From: JAMHWF01 sp048500255
GTDB taxonomy: Bacteria > Pseudomonadota > Gammaproteobacteria > Burkholderiales > Burkholderiaceae_C
Length of the DNA stretch: 64,000 nt
Assembly: GCA_048500255.1 (NCBI GenBank)
Contig: JASNYH010000001.1
Location: forward strand, 868,001-932,000
Direction of reading: 5' to 3'
Part shown: one piece after another, positions 35,167 through 43,802 of the stretch
How the letters are laid out: each line of letters starts with the position of its first letter
Position numbering within the stretch: the stretch's first letter is position 1
Translations under genes and position numbers: made by a program
Notes under the pieces: model-generated
The model's database searches: none
Seen by the model: the letters and a program-made list of their open reading frames with translations, nothing else
Told to the model about the DNA's origin: nothing

Positions 35167-36188
35167 GCGGCGGCGTGCTCGCCCTCTCGGGCGGCGTCGG
35201 CGGCGCCAAACTCGCGCTCGGCCTGGCGCGTGTAGTCGAGCCCGGCGCGCTGACCGTCGTCGCCAACACGGGCGACGACTTCAGCCACCTCGGGCTGGCG
35301 ATCTCGCCCGACATCGACACGCTGCTCTACACGCTGTCGGGGCTGGCCGATCCCGTACGCGGCTGGGGCCGGCGAGAAGAGAGCTGGCACTTCATGGCGG
35401 CGCTCGAGCAGCTCGGCGGCCCCGTCTGGTTCGCGCTCGGCGACGCCGACCTCGCGCTGCACGTGCAGCGCAGCCTGCGCCTGGCGCAAGGCGACGCGCT
35501 CGACGCGATCACGGCCGACGTCGCCCGTGCGCTCGGGATCGCGACGCGCGTCGTGCCGATGTGCAACGAGCGCGTGCGCACGCGCGTGCGCAGCGACGAC
35601 GGCTGGCTCGACTTCCAGGACTACTTCGTGCGCCTGCGCTGCGCACCCGTCGTGCGCGAGCTGGCGTTAGACGGCGCTGCCGCCGCACGCCCCTGCGAGC
35701 CGCTGCGCCGGCTGGCGGCGCGCGACGGCGACGACGCGCCGCTGCGCGCCGTCGTGCTGTGCCCGTCGAACCCGTACCTGAGCATCGACCCGATCCTCGC
35801 GCTGCCCGGCGTGCGCGCGGCGCTCGCCGCCTGCCCGGTGCCGGTCGTCGCCGTGTCGCCGATCGTCGCCGGCGACGCCGTCAAGGGGCCCACCGCCAAG
35901 CTGATGCGCGAGCTCGGGCTGCAAGTCGGCCACGCCGCCGTGGCGCGCCACTACGCCGGCCTCGTCGACGCGCTCGTCGTCGATGCCGACGAGCCCGGCC
36001 TGCGCGAATCCTGCGGCGATGGCGTCGACATCGTCGTCGCGCCGACGCTGATGACGAGCCTCGCCGACCGCGAGCGGCTGGCCCGCGTCGTGCTGAGCGC
36101 AGCCGACCGCACCGCCCGCGGCCGCCGCGCGGCGGCCGATCGCATGACGTTGCGCCACGGCGCGACAGCCCCCGAAGGCGCGGCATGA
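35163..36188 (+). CDS. cofD: CofD/FbiA phosphoenolpyruvate- or phospholactate-type transferase
   Basis: 341 residues. The opening LALSGGVGGAKLALGLARV and ANTGDDFSHLGLAISPDIDT are diagnostic, and SNPYLSIDPIL and SPIVAGDAVKGPTAK follow in the second half. CofD transfers the phospho-acid-GPP group onto the deazaflavin Fo to give (dehydro)F420-0. In betaproteobacteria such as Paraburkholderia rhizoxinica, known work indicates a 3-phosphoglycerate-derived F420; which acid is used here cannot be read by eye. Start and stop overlap cofE and cofC by ATGA. Confidence 0.95.
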   Translation: MSGGVLALSGGVGGAKLALGLARVVEPGALTVVANTGDDFSHLGLAISPDIDTLLYTLSGLADPVRGWGRREESWHFMAALEQLGGPVWFALGDADLALHVQRSLRLAQGDALDAITADVARALGIATRVVPMCNERVRTRVRSDDGWLDFQDYFVRLRCAPVVRELALDGAAAARPCEPLRRLAARDGDDAPLRAVVLCPSNPYLSIDPILALPGVRAALAACPVPVVAVSPIVAGDAVKGPTAKLMRELGLQVGHAAVARHYAGLVDALVVDADEPGLRESCGDGVDIVVAPTLMTSLADRERLARVVLSAADRTARGRRAAADRMTLRHGATAPEGAA

Positions 36189-36877
36189 AGCCCTGCGCCG
36201 TCGTACCCGTCAAGCGCTTCGAGCAGGCCAAGCAGCGTCTGGCGGGCTGCTGCGATGCCGCGCAGCGCCGCGTGCTCGCGCGCGCGATGCTCGAAGACGT
36301 GCTGGACGCGCTCGCCGCGGCGCGCGGCCTGGGCGGCGTGCTCGTCGTCACCGGCGACGCCGAGGCCGCGCTGCTGGCGCGCCTGCGCGGCATGGACGTG
36401 CTCGACGAACCGCAGCCCGACGGCCTCAATGCCGCGGTGGGCGCGGCCGCGCAACGGCTGCTCGACGCGGACTGCGGTGCGATGCTCGTCGTCCCGGCGG
36501 ATGCGCCCGGCGTCACGCCGGCCGAGATCGAGCGCCTCGTCGGCAGCCGCGGCACGCGCCGCGGCGTGACGCTCGCGCCGTCGCACGACTTCGGCGGTAC
36601 CAATGCGCTGCTGCTCGACCCGCCCGACGCGATGCCGCCGGCGTTCGGCGCCGACAGCTTCCGCCGCCACCTGCTCGGCGCGCGCGCTGCCGGGCTGTCG
36701 CCGCACGTCCTCGAATTGCCCGGCCTCGGCCTCGACCTCGACCATCCGCGCGATCTGATGCGCTACGCGCGCATGCCGTCGCACACGCGCACCTGGCACC
36801 TGCTCGCCGAGGCCGACTTCGCCGCGCCGGCGCATCGATCCCGGCCGCGGCCGGTTCTCGAAACGATCTCGCCATGA
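36185..36877 (+). CDS. cofC: CofC/FbiD-type guanylyltransferase
   Basis: 230 residues. Nucleotidyltransferase start CAVVPVKRFEQAKQRLAG (about 4-21), MLVVPADAPGVTPAEIE (about 100-116), and a central GGTNALLLDPPDAMPPAFG (about 139-157) that is typical of CofC. It activates 2-phospholactate, PEP or 3-phosphoglycerate with GTP for CofD. It overlaps cofD and fbiC by ATGA, so all three are translationally coupled. A Pro/Arg-rich tail follows residue 205. Confidence 0.93.
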   Translation: MKPCAVVPVKRFEQAKQRLAGCCDAAQRRVLARAMLEDVLDALAAARGLGGVLVVTGDAEAALLARLRGMDVLDEPQPDGLNAAVGAAAQRLLDADCGAMLVVPADAPGVTPAEIERLVGSRGTRRGVTLAPSHDFGGTNALLLDPPDAMPPAFGADSFRRHLLGARAAGLSPHVLELPGLGLDLDHPRDLMRYARMPSHTRTWHLLAEADFAAPAHRSRPRPVLETISP

Positions 36878-39273
36878 CGCTTTCCAGCACCGATTCATCG
36901 CCGCCCTGCGTGCCGCTCGAGCAAGCTGCTGCGGGCGCGCGCCTGTCCGACGCGCAGTGCCTCGCGCTCGCCGGCTGCGACGACCTCGCGGCGCTGACGG
37001 CCGTGGCGCGCGCGCTGCGCGACGCCCGCTTCGGCCGGCGCATCACGTATTCGCGCAAGGTCTTCATCCCGCTCACGCACGCCTGCCGCAACCGCTGCGG
37101 CTACTGCAGCTTCGTCGAATCGCCGCGCGCCGGCCGGCGCGCGCTGATGACGCCCGACGAAGTGCTCGCCGTGGCGCGCGCCGGCCGCGCCGCCGGCTGC
37201 CGCGAGGCGCTGTTCACGCTCGGCGACAAGCCCGAGCTGCGCCACGCGCCGGTGCGCGCCGAGCTCGCGCGCCTCGGCCATGCGACGACGCTCGGCTATC
37301 TCGGCGCGATGGCGCGCCTCGTGCTCGACGAGACCGGGCTGCTGCCGCACCTGAACGGCGGCGTGATGACGCGCGCCGACATCGACGCGCTGCGCCCCGT
37401 GGCGGCATCGATGGGTCTGATGCTCGAATCGACGGCCGAGCGGTTGTGCGAGCGCGGCGGCCCGCACGCCGGCGCGCCCGACAAGCGCCCCGCCGCGCGG
37501 CTGGCGACGATCGAGGCCGCCGGCGCCGCGGCCGTGCCGTTCACGTCGGGCATCCTGGTCGGCATCGGCGAGACGCGCCGCGAGCGCATCGAGGCGCTCC
37601 TCGCGCTGCGCGCGGCACACGAGCGCCACGGCCACCTGCAGGAAGTGATCGTGCAGAACCTGCGGCCCAAGCGCGACACGCCGATGCGCGACGTGCCCGC
37701 CTGCGACCACGACGAGCACCGCTGGACCATCGCCGTCGCGCGCCTCGTGTTCGGCACGACGCTCGCCGTGCAGGCGCCGCCCAACCTGGCCGCCGGCGCG
37801 CCGCAGGAGCTGATCGACGCCGGCCTCGACGACTGGGGCGGCGTGTCGCCCGTCACGCCCGATCACGTCAACCCCGAGTGCGCCTGGCCGGAACTGGACG
37901 CGCTGGCGCGGCAGACGGCCGATGCCGGCCACCTGCTCGTCGAGCGGCTCGCCGCGCATCCGCGCCACGTGCTCGCGCCCGAGCGCTGGTTCGACGCCGC
38001 GCTGCGCCCCCACGTGCTGCGCCACGGCGATGCCGACGGCTGGGCACGCGCCGACGGCTGGACGGCGGGCAGCGGCATCGCCGTGCCGCGCCCCTCGCCC
38101 GCGGCGCCCGCGCTGCACCTCGACGATCCGGTGCAGGCCGCGCTGCGCCGCATCGCGCGCGGCGGCGAGCCGGCTGCCGACGACATCGTCACGCTGTTCG
38201 GCGCGCGCGGCGCCGCGCTCGAGCGCGTGTGCCGCGCCGCCGACGAGCTGCGCCGCGACGTGAACGGCGAGCGCGTCGGCTACGTCGTCAACCGCAACAT
38301 CACCTACACCAACGTGTGCCGCCACCGCTGCGGCTTCTGCGCCTTCGCGCGCGGGCGCGGCCACGAAGGGCTGCGCGGCGAGCGCTACGAGCTCGACGTG
38401 GCCGAGATCGCGCGCCGCGCCGCCGAGGCCTGGGCCGCGGGCGCCACCGAGGTGTGCATCCAGGGCGGCATCCGCGCGCGCTACGACGCCGCGCACTACC
38501 TCGACATCGTGCGCGCCGTGAAGGCGGCAGCGCCGGCGATCCACGTCCATGCCTTCTCGCCGCTCGAGATCACGCAGGGCGCGCGCAGCCTGGGGCTCGA
38601 CGTGCGCGAGTTCCTGCAGGCGCTGCGCGAAGCCGGGCTGGGCAGCCTGCCCGGCACGGCGGCCGAGATCCTCGACGACGAGGTGCGGCGCCGCATCTGC
38701 CCCGACAAGCTGTCGAGCGCCGACTGGCTCGGCGTCGTCGAGACGGCGCATGCGCTGGGCATCCCCTCGACGGCGACGATCATGTTCGGCCACGTCGAGC
38801 GCCCGCAGCACTGGGCGACGCACCTGCTGCAGCTGCGCCGGCTGCAGGCGCGCACAGGCGGCATCACGGAGTTCGTGCCGCTGCCCTTCGTCGCGGCGCA
38901 GGCGCCGATCCACGTCGACGGCGGCTCGCGCGCCGGCCCCACCTGGCGCGAGACGCTGCTGATGCACGCCGTCGGCCGGCTGGTGCTGCATCCGCTGGTG
39001 CGCAACGTGCAGGCCTCGTGGGTCAAGCTGGGCGCCGAAGGCATGCAGCGCTGCCTCGACGCCGGCGTCAACGACTACGGCGGCACCTTGACCGACGAGC
39101 GCATCTCGAGCGCGGCCGGCGGCGTGCACGGCACGGCGCTGACGCCGGCCGAGATCGAGCGCGCCATCGCCGCCTGCGGCCGCGTGCCGCGGCAGCGCGA
39201 CACGCTCTATCGCGACGCGGCCTCCTCCTCTTCCTCACCGATCGCCCGCGCCCGCGCCACCGCCGCGGCCTGA
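36874..39273 (+). CDS. fbiC: FbiC, fused CofG/CofH 7,8-didemethyl-8-hydroxy-5-deazariboflavin synthase
   Basis: 799 residues with two radical-SAM modules. The N-terminal CofG half has C71-x3-C75-x2-C78 (HACRNRCGYCSFVESPR). The C-terminal CofH half has C482-x3-C486-x2-C489 (VCRHRCGFCAFARGRGHEG). A variable linker (about 365-425) joins them. The enzyme makes the Fo chromophore from tyrosine and a flavin-pathway diaminouracil. The fused form is the actinobacterial arrangement, while CofE here is the archaeal form, giving a mixed pathway. It overlaps cofC by ATGA. Confidence 0.95.
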   Translation: MTLSSTDSSPPCVPLEQAAAGARLSDAQCLALAGCDDLAALTAVARALRDARFGRRITYSRKVFIPLTHACRNRCGYCSFVESPRAGRRALMTPDEVLAVARAGRAAGCREALFTLGDKPELRHAPVRAELARLGHATTLGYLGAMARLVLDETGLLPHLNGGVMTRADIDALRPVAASMGLMLESTAERLCERGGPHAGAPDKRPAARLATIEAAGAAAVPFTSGILVGIGETRRERIEALLALRAAHERHGHLQEVIVQNLRPKRDTPMRDVPACDHDEHRWTIAVARLVFGTTLAVQAPPNLAAGAPQELIDAGLDDWGGVSPVTPDHVNPECAWPELDALARQTADAGHLLVERLAAHPRHVLAPERWFDAALRPHVLRHGDADGWARADGWTAGSGIAVPRPSPAAPALHLDDPVQAALRRIARGGEPAADDIVTLFGARGAALERVCRAADELRRDVNGERVGYVVNRNITYTNVCRHRCGFCAFARGRGHEGLRGERYELDVAEIARRAAEAWAAGATEVCIQGGIRARYDAAHYLDIVRAVKAAAPAIHVHAFSPLEITQGARSLGLDVREFLQALREAGLGSLPGTAAEILDDEVRRRICPDKLSSADWLGVVETAHALGIPSTATIMFGHVERPQHWATHLLQLRRLQARTGGITEFVPLPFVAAQAPIHVDGGSRAGPTWRETLLMHAVGRLVLHPLVRNVQASWVKLGAEGMQRCLDAGVNDYGGTLTDERISSAAGGVHGTALTPAEIERAIAACGRVPRQRDTLYRDAASSSSSPIARARATAAA

Positions 39274-39287
39274 GCCCACCGACACCC

Positions 39288-40733
39288 ATGAGCGACACGA
39301 CTCGCTGCGCCCCCGCGCGCCCGACCTTCAAGCACATGATCAACGGCGTCGTCGACGCCGGCGCCTGCAGCGAATGCGGCAGCTGCGTCGTCGTGTGCCC
39401 GCACCGCATCATCGAGATGCGCGACCGCAAGCCCGCCAAGCGGCCCGGCTCGGAAGGCGCGCACGATCACTGCGGCGTCAGCGTCGGCATCGGCTGCGAC
39501 GCCTGCGCCGCCGTGTGCCCGCGGCTGTGGCCGCGCGAGACCGCGCTGCGCGACGCCGCCTTCGACGGCGACCGCGGCTACGAAGGCATCTTCGGCGTCT
39601 ACCGCCACGTCTTCGTGGCGCGTGCGCGCGACCCCGAGGCCCTCGCGCGCGGCCAGGACGGCGGCGTCGTCACGGCGCTTCTGGCCTGGGCGCGCGAGAC
39701 GGGCGCGATCGACGGCGCCGTCGTCGCGGCGGTCGGCGACGGCGACGCGCCGTGCTTCCCGGTGCCGAAGCTGGCGAGGACGCCCGAGCAGATCCGCGCC
39801 AGCGCCGGCAGCTGGTACACGTACAGCCCGAACACGCTGGCGCTGAAGCAGCTCCCGAAGGCCGGCATCGAACGCGCGGCCTTCGTCGGCGTGCCGTGCC
39901 AGGTCACGGCGCTGCGCAAGATGGAGCGCATCGATGCGTCGCGCCTGCTCGGCGCCACCAAGTCGCCCAACGTGCACGCGCGCCAGCGCGACTGCCTGCG
40001 CGGGCCGGCCGAGCGCGTCGCCGTCAACGTGGGCCTGTTCTGCTCCGAGGTGTTCCGGCCCGAGCTGATGACCGAGCGCGTCGCGCAGCAGATGGGCATC
40101 GCGCTCGACGGCATCGCCAAGGTCAACATCAAGGGCGAGGTGCTGATCCACGGCAAGGACGGCAGCCTCGCCACGATCCCGCTCGACGAAGCCGCGCGCG
40201 ACTACCAGCGCCCCGAGTGCCGGCACTGCGGCGACTTCTCGGCCGAGCTGGCCGACATCGCCTGCGGCGGCGTCGGCACCGACCGCGCCACCGTCGTCGT
40301 GCTGCGCACCGAACGCGGTGTCGCGCTGTGGCGCGAGTTCGAGGCTAGCGGCCGCGTCGAGGTGTGGCCGATCCAGGAGCACAAGAAGGCGTGGAACATC
40401 CTGCAGCGGCTGGCGCGCAAGCAGCGCGAGCGCATCGCGCCGCCGCCGGCCGACGGCAACGCCGAGGTCGAGCCACCGCAGTACTCGGCCGCCGACGAGG
40501 CGCGGCGCGCGCGGCAGGCGCTCGTCGCCGCCGGCTGCAGCGAGGCCGACATCGAGGCCCGGCTGCAGGCGCTGCGATGCGCGCGCAAACGCGCGCCGGT
40601 CGTCACCGGGCCGGCGCGGCCCGGCCGCCCGATTCCCGGCGACCCCGGCGAGCCGTCGCCCGGCGAGAAGCGCCGTCTGCCGCCGCCGCCCGCACCGCGC
40701 GAGGGCGGCGCGTCACCTTTGCAGAAGGACTGA
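39288..40733 (+). CDS. FrhB-like F420-dependent iron-sulfur flavoprotein
   Basis: 481 residues. N-terminal ferredoxin-type clusters (CSECGSCVVVCPH about 27-39 and CDACAAVCPR about 68-77) are followed by the FrhB/FdhB N- and C-terminal domains (GQDGGVVTALLAWA, FVGVPCQVTALRK, VGLFCSEVF, ECRHCGDFSAELADI with further cysteines). FrhB is the F420-binding subunit of F420-reducing hydrogenase and of F420-dependent dehydrogenases. No hydrogenase is present, so it probably shuttles electrons between F420 and ferredoxin or an unknown partner. It starts 14 bp after fbiC. A Pro-rich, charged tail (about 425-481) is atypical. Confidence 0.88.
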   Translation: MSDTTRCAPARPTFKHMINGVVDAGACSECGSCVVVCPHRIIEMRDRKPAKRPGSEGAHDHCGVSVGIGCDACAAVCPRLWPRETALRDAAFDGDRGYEGIFGVYRHVFVARARDPEALARGQDGGVVTALLAWARETGAIDGAVVAAVGDGDAPCFPVPKLARTPEQIRASAGSWYTYSPNTLALKQLPKAGIERAAFVGVPCQVTALRKMERIDASRLLGATKSPNVHARQRDCLRGPAERVAVNVGLFCSEVFRPELMTERVAQQMGIALDGIAKVNIKGEVLIHGKDGSLATIPLDEAARDYQRPECRHCGDFSAELADIACGGVGTDRATVVVLRTERGVALWREFEASGRVEVWPIQEHKKAWNILQRLARKQRERIAPPPADGNAEVEPPQYSAADEARRARQALVAAGCSEADIEARLQALRCARKRAPVVTGPARPGRPIPGDPGEPSPGEKRRLPPPPAPREGGASPLQKD

Positions 40734-40753
40734 CGACGCCCTTCGCACCGCCT

Positions 40754-41737
40754 TCATCCCGCGCGCACGACGCGCTGCGCGATCGTGCCGAACGGGCCGT
40801 CGCGGCCGTCGTCGTGGCGCGCCTGCAGGCGCACGCTGTCGCCGAACGCCATGTAGGGCGTGCGCGGCGCGCCTTCGTCGAGCATCTCGATGGCGCGGCG
40901 CTCGGCGATGCACGACGAGCCGACGGTTCGGTAGTCGTCGTTGGACACCGTGCCCGAGCCGACGACGGTGCCGGCGACGAGCTCGCGGCTGTAGGCCGCA
41001 TGCGCGACGAGCTGGTCGAAGCCGAAGGCCATCGGCCCGCCGTGGGCGGCGCCGAAGCGCCGGCCGTTCCAGTCGACCTCGAGCCGCATCTGCACGCGCG
41101 CATCGCGCCAGGCGGCGCCGAGCTCGTCGGGCGTCACGGCGATCGGCGCCATGCTGCTCGGCGGCTTGGCCTGGATCCAGCCGAAGCCGGTCTTCATCTC
41201 GATCGGCGCGATGCGCCGCAGCGACCAGTCGTTGATCAGCACGACGAGGCGGATGTGGCGCAGCGCCTCGGCGCGCGACGCGCCCATCGGCACCGCGTCG
41301 GTGATCACGCCGAACTCGCCCTCGAAATCGATGCCGTCGTCGGCCGACGGCAGCGGCACGTCGGCCGTCGGCGCGAGGAAGCGGTCCGAGACACCCTGGT
41401 ACATCAGCGGCCGTTCGTCGTAGGGCAGCTTGTCGAGGCCGAACACGGTCGACATCAGGTCGCCGTGCGACGGGTAGGCCGAGCCGTCGAGCCACTGCCA
41501 GGCACGCGGCAGCGGCGCGCAGGCCGCCGCGGCATCGAAGGGCTGCGCCCGCTCGGCGCGGCCGGCGTCGAGCGCGCGCTGCAGCTCGTGCAGCGCCGGC
41601 TCGACCTCGGCCCAGCGGTCGAGCGCGCTTTGCATCGTCGGCGCCGGCGCGCCGACGGCGACGCAGCGCGTGGCGTCGGCCGAGACGACGACGAGGCGTC
41701 CGTCGGGCGTGCCGTCGGCGAGGGTTGCGAGTTTCAT
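40754..41737 (-). CDS. fumarylacetoacetate hydrolase (FAH) family protein
   Basis: 327 residues. An N-terminal domain (1-70) is followed by the FAH fold, with GIDFEGEFGVITDAVPMGAS (about 136-155, metal-binding acidic residues), NDWSLRRIAPIEMKTGFGWI (about 169-188) and VGSGTVSND (about 260-268). FAH enzymes hydrolyse C-C bonds of 1,3-diketo acids such as fumarylacetoacetate or fumarylpyruvate. It is the last gene of the leftward eight-gene operon, so it probably carries out the final cleavage of the ring-fission product. It is convergent with the FrhB-like gene. Confidence 0.9.
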   Translation of the reverse strand: MKLATLADGTPDGRLVVVSADATRCVAVGAPAPTMQSALDRWAEVEPALHELQRALDAGRAERAQPFDAAAACAPLPRAWQWLDGSAYPSHGDLMSTVFGLDKLPYDERPLMYQGVSDRFLAPTADVPLPSADDGIDFEGEFGVITDAVPMGASRAEALRHIRLVVLINDWSLRRIAPIEMKTGFGWIQAKPPSSMAPIAVTPDELGAAWRDARVQMRLEVDWNGRRFGAAHGGPMAFGFDQLVAHAAYSRELVAGTVVGSGTVSNDDYRTVGSSCIAERRAIEMLDEGAPRTPYMAFGDSVRLQARHDDGRDGPFGTIAQRVVRAG

Positions 41738-41792
41738 GGTCGTTCTCGTCGTCGTTACCGCGCCGGCGCGTCGGCGACAGCCACCGAGGCGC

Positions 41793-42596
41793 TCATGCCT
41801 CGAAGATCGCGACGGCGCGCGTCCAGCCCGCCGACGCGCCGCGGATCTTGTGCGGGAAGCAGCTGATCGTGAAACCGTGCGGCGGCAGCGCCTCGAGGTT
41901 GTGCAGCTTCTCGAGGTGGCAGTAGCCGATGTCGCGCCCGGCCTTGTGGCCTTCCCAGATCAGCGCCTTGTTGCCCGTCGCGGCGACCTTCCTGGCCGTG
42001 TAGGAGAACGGCGCGTCCCAGCTCCAGGCGTCGGTGCCCGTGAGGCGCACGCCGCGTTCGAGCAGATACATCGTCGCCTCGTAGCCCATGCCGCAGCCGG
42101 CGCTGACGTAGTCGTTGTTGCCGTAGCGCGAGCCGGCGCGCGTGTTGACGACGACGATCTCGAGCGGCTGCAGCTCGTGACCGATGCGCGCGAGCTCCGC
42201 CTCGACATCGGCGGCCGTGGCGACGTAGCCGTCCGGAAAGTGACGGAAGTCGAGCTTCACGCCCGGCTGGAAGCACCACTCCAGCGGCACCTCGTCGATC
42301 GTGATCGACGGCCGGCTGCCGCCGTTCTTCGCGTCCTGCGTCGAATGGAAATGCCAGGGCGCATCGAGGTGCGTGCCGTTGTGCGTCGTCAGCGTCACCC
42401 ACTCGGCGGCGGCGGCCTCGCCGTCGGGATAGTCCTCGCGCTTCGTGCCGGGCAGCATCGCCATGAACTCGGGCAGCGTGTCGGCGTGCTTCTGGTAGGT
42501 GATCCTCGGCGCCAGCGGCGGCGGATCGGAGAGCACGTCGTTCTCGAGCCAGATCGACAGGTCGACGAAGCGCCGAGTGCGGCGCCCGGCCCTCAT
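41793..42596 (-). CDS. cyclase-family metal-dependent hydrolase
   Basis: 267 residues. The motif HNGTHLDAPWHFH (about 70-82) supplies the metal-binding residues of the cyclase family, and VVVNTRAGSRYGNNDYVSAGCGMG occupies the typical second segment. It differs from the first cyclase (709-1551) in length and surface loops. It starts by ATGA overlap with the MFS gene. In a ring-cleavage operon it may hydrolyse an enol-lactone or C-C bond; the exact reaction is unknown. Confidence 0.88.
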   Translation of the reverse strand: MRAGRRTRRFVDLSIWLENDVLSDPPPLAPRITYQKHADTLPEFMAMLPGTKREDYPDGEAAAAEWVTLTTHNGTHLDAPWHFHSTQDAKNGGSRPSITIDEVPLEWCFQPGVKLDFRHFPDGYVATAADVEAELARIGHELQPLEIVVVNTRAGSRYGNNDYVSAGCGMGYEATMYLLERGVRLTGTDAWSWDAPFSYTARKVAATGNKALIWEGHKAGRDIGYCHLEKLHNLEALPPHGFTISCFPHKIRGASAGWTRAVAIFEA

Positions 42597-43753
42597 GCGC
42601 GCACCCCCGCAGCGGCAGCCGTGGCTGTTTTCGGCCGCAGCTGCAGGAAGCACAGCACCGCGGCGGCGGCGATCAGCGCGGCGGCGCCGCCGATGGCCTC
42701 GTAGCCCAGGGCCTTGACCAGCGTGCCGCCGAGGATCGGCCCGATGGCCGCGCCGGCCATCAGCATCGCCGGCGTGGCGGCGAGCGCGCGGCCGCTCGGG
42801 TCCAGGCGCGCCAGCAGGCCGAACGCGAAGGTGTGCGTGAAGATCATCACCGCCGCGAACACGGAGGCGGCCGCGGCATAGGGGCCGAAGGCGGCCGAGC
42901 TCATGATCGTGATGCACAGCAGCGCCTGCAGCGCGGGCCCGGCGAGCAGCACGCGATGCGCCGGCCAGCGCTTCTCGAGCAGCGCGGCGAGCACCGCGGG
43001 CAGCAGGTTGACCAGCCCCAGCACCACCAGCACCGCCGTGATGGCATCCGCCTCGAAGCCGCGCGTGCGGCCCACGCGCTCGAGGAAGCTGAACGTCATC
43101 GACTGCACGAGCGCCATCGCGCTGATGCCGGCGATGCCGTACCACACGGCGCGCGCGATGCGGCCGAGCACGGGCGCAGATTCCGGCCCGGCCGCGCCGT
43201 CCGGCCGCGGGAAGGCCGCCATGGCCACGACGGCGGCGACCGCCATCACGCCGGTGAACATGCCGAACATGACCTGGCTGCCGCCCGTCGTCTGGACCAG
43301 CTTGGACGCGGCGCCGAGGAAGACGACGGCGAACACGCCGAGCGCCATGCCGACGATCGCGAACAGGCGGTGCGGGTTCGCGCTGCGCGCGATCGTGCCG
43401 TGCGTGACGCTCAGGCTCGCGCCGGCCGCCAGGCCGGCGACGCCGTGCAGCAGCGCCATCGCGCCGTAGGAGAGCTCGTTGATCAGCATCGCGAAACACG
43501 CCGCGGCCAGCGCGAAGCCGCTCGCCGCCAGGCCGCGCACCGGCAGGCGCGCCAGCCGCGGCGCCAGCACGATGCTCGCGACGACGGCGCCGACGAGAAA
43601 GAGCGTCACCAGCCCGCCTGCCTGCTGCGGGTCGAGCTTGCGGTGCTGCATCAGCGTGCCGACCCAGACCGGCAGCGCCACCAGGTCCACCATGCCGGCG
43701 CAATGCGAAACCATCAGCGCCGCCACACCCATCCGACCGATCCTTGCTGTCAT
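42593..43753 (-). CDS. major facilitator superfamily transporter
   Basis: 386 residues with about 12 hydrophobic segments and short loops. The central loop (about 185-200) separates two six-helix halves. It lacks a well-conserved loop 2-3 RxGRR motif (APRLARLPVRGL stands in its place), so it is a divergent MFS member. SD GGAGG precedes the ATG closely. It is in an operon with aromatic-type catabolic enzymes and probably imports the substrate or exports an intermediate. Confidence 0.82.
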   Translation of the reverse strand: MTARIGRMGVAALMVSHCAGMVDLVALPVWVGTLMQHRKLDPQQAGGLVTLFLVGAVVASIVLAPRLARLPVRGLAASGFALAAACFAMLINELSYGAMALLHGVAGLAAGASLSVTHGTIARSANPHRLFAIVGMALGVFAVVFLGAASKLVQTTGGSQVMFGMFTGVMAVAAVVAMAAFPRPDGAAGPESAPVLGRIARAVWYGIAGISAMALVQSMTFSFLERVGRTRGFEADAITAVLVVLGLVNLLPAVLAALLEKRWPAHRVLLAGPALQALLCITIMSSAAFGPYAAAASVFAAVMIFTHTFAFGLLARLDPSGRALAATPAMLMAGAAIGPILGGTLVKALGYEAIGGAAALIAAAAVLCFLQLRPKTATAAAAGVRA

Positions 43754-43802
43754 GACACCTCCTCGATGAAACGGTTGAACTGACCGGGCCCTCGTCGACG
43801 CC

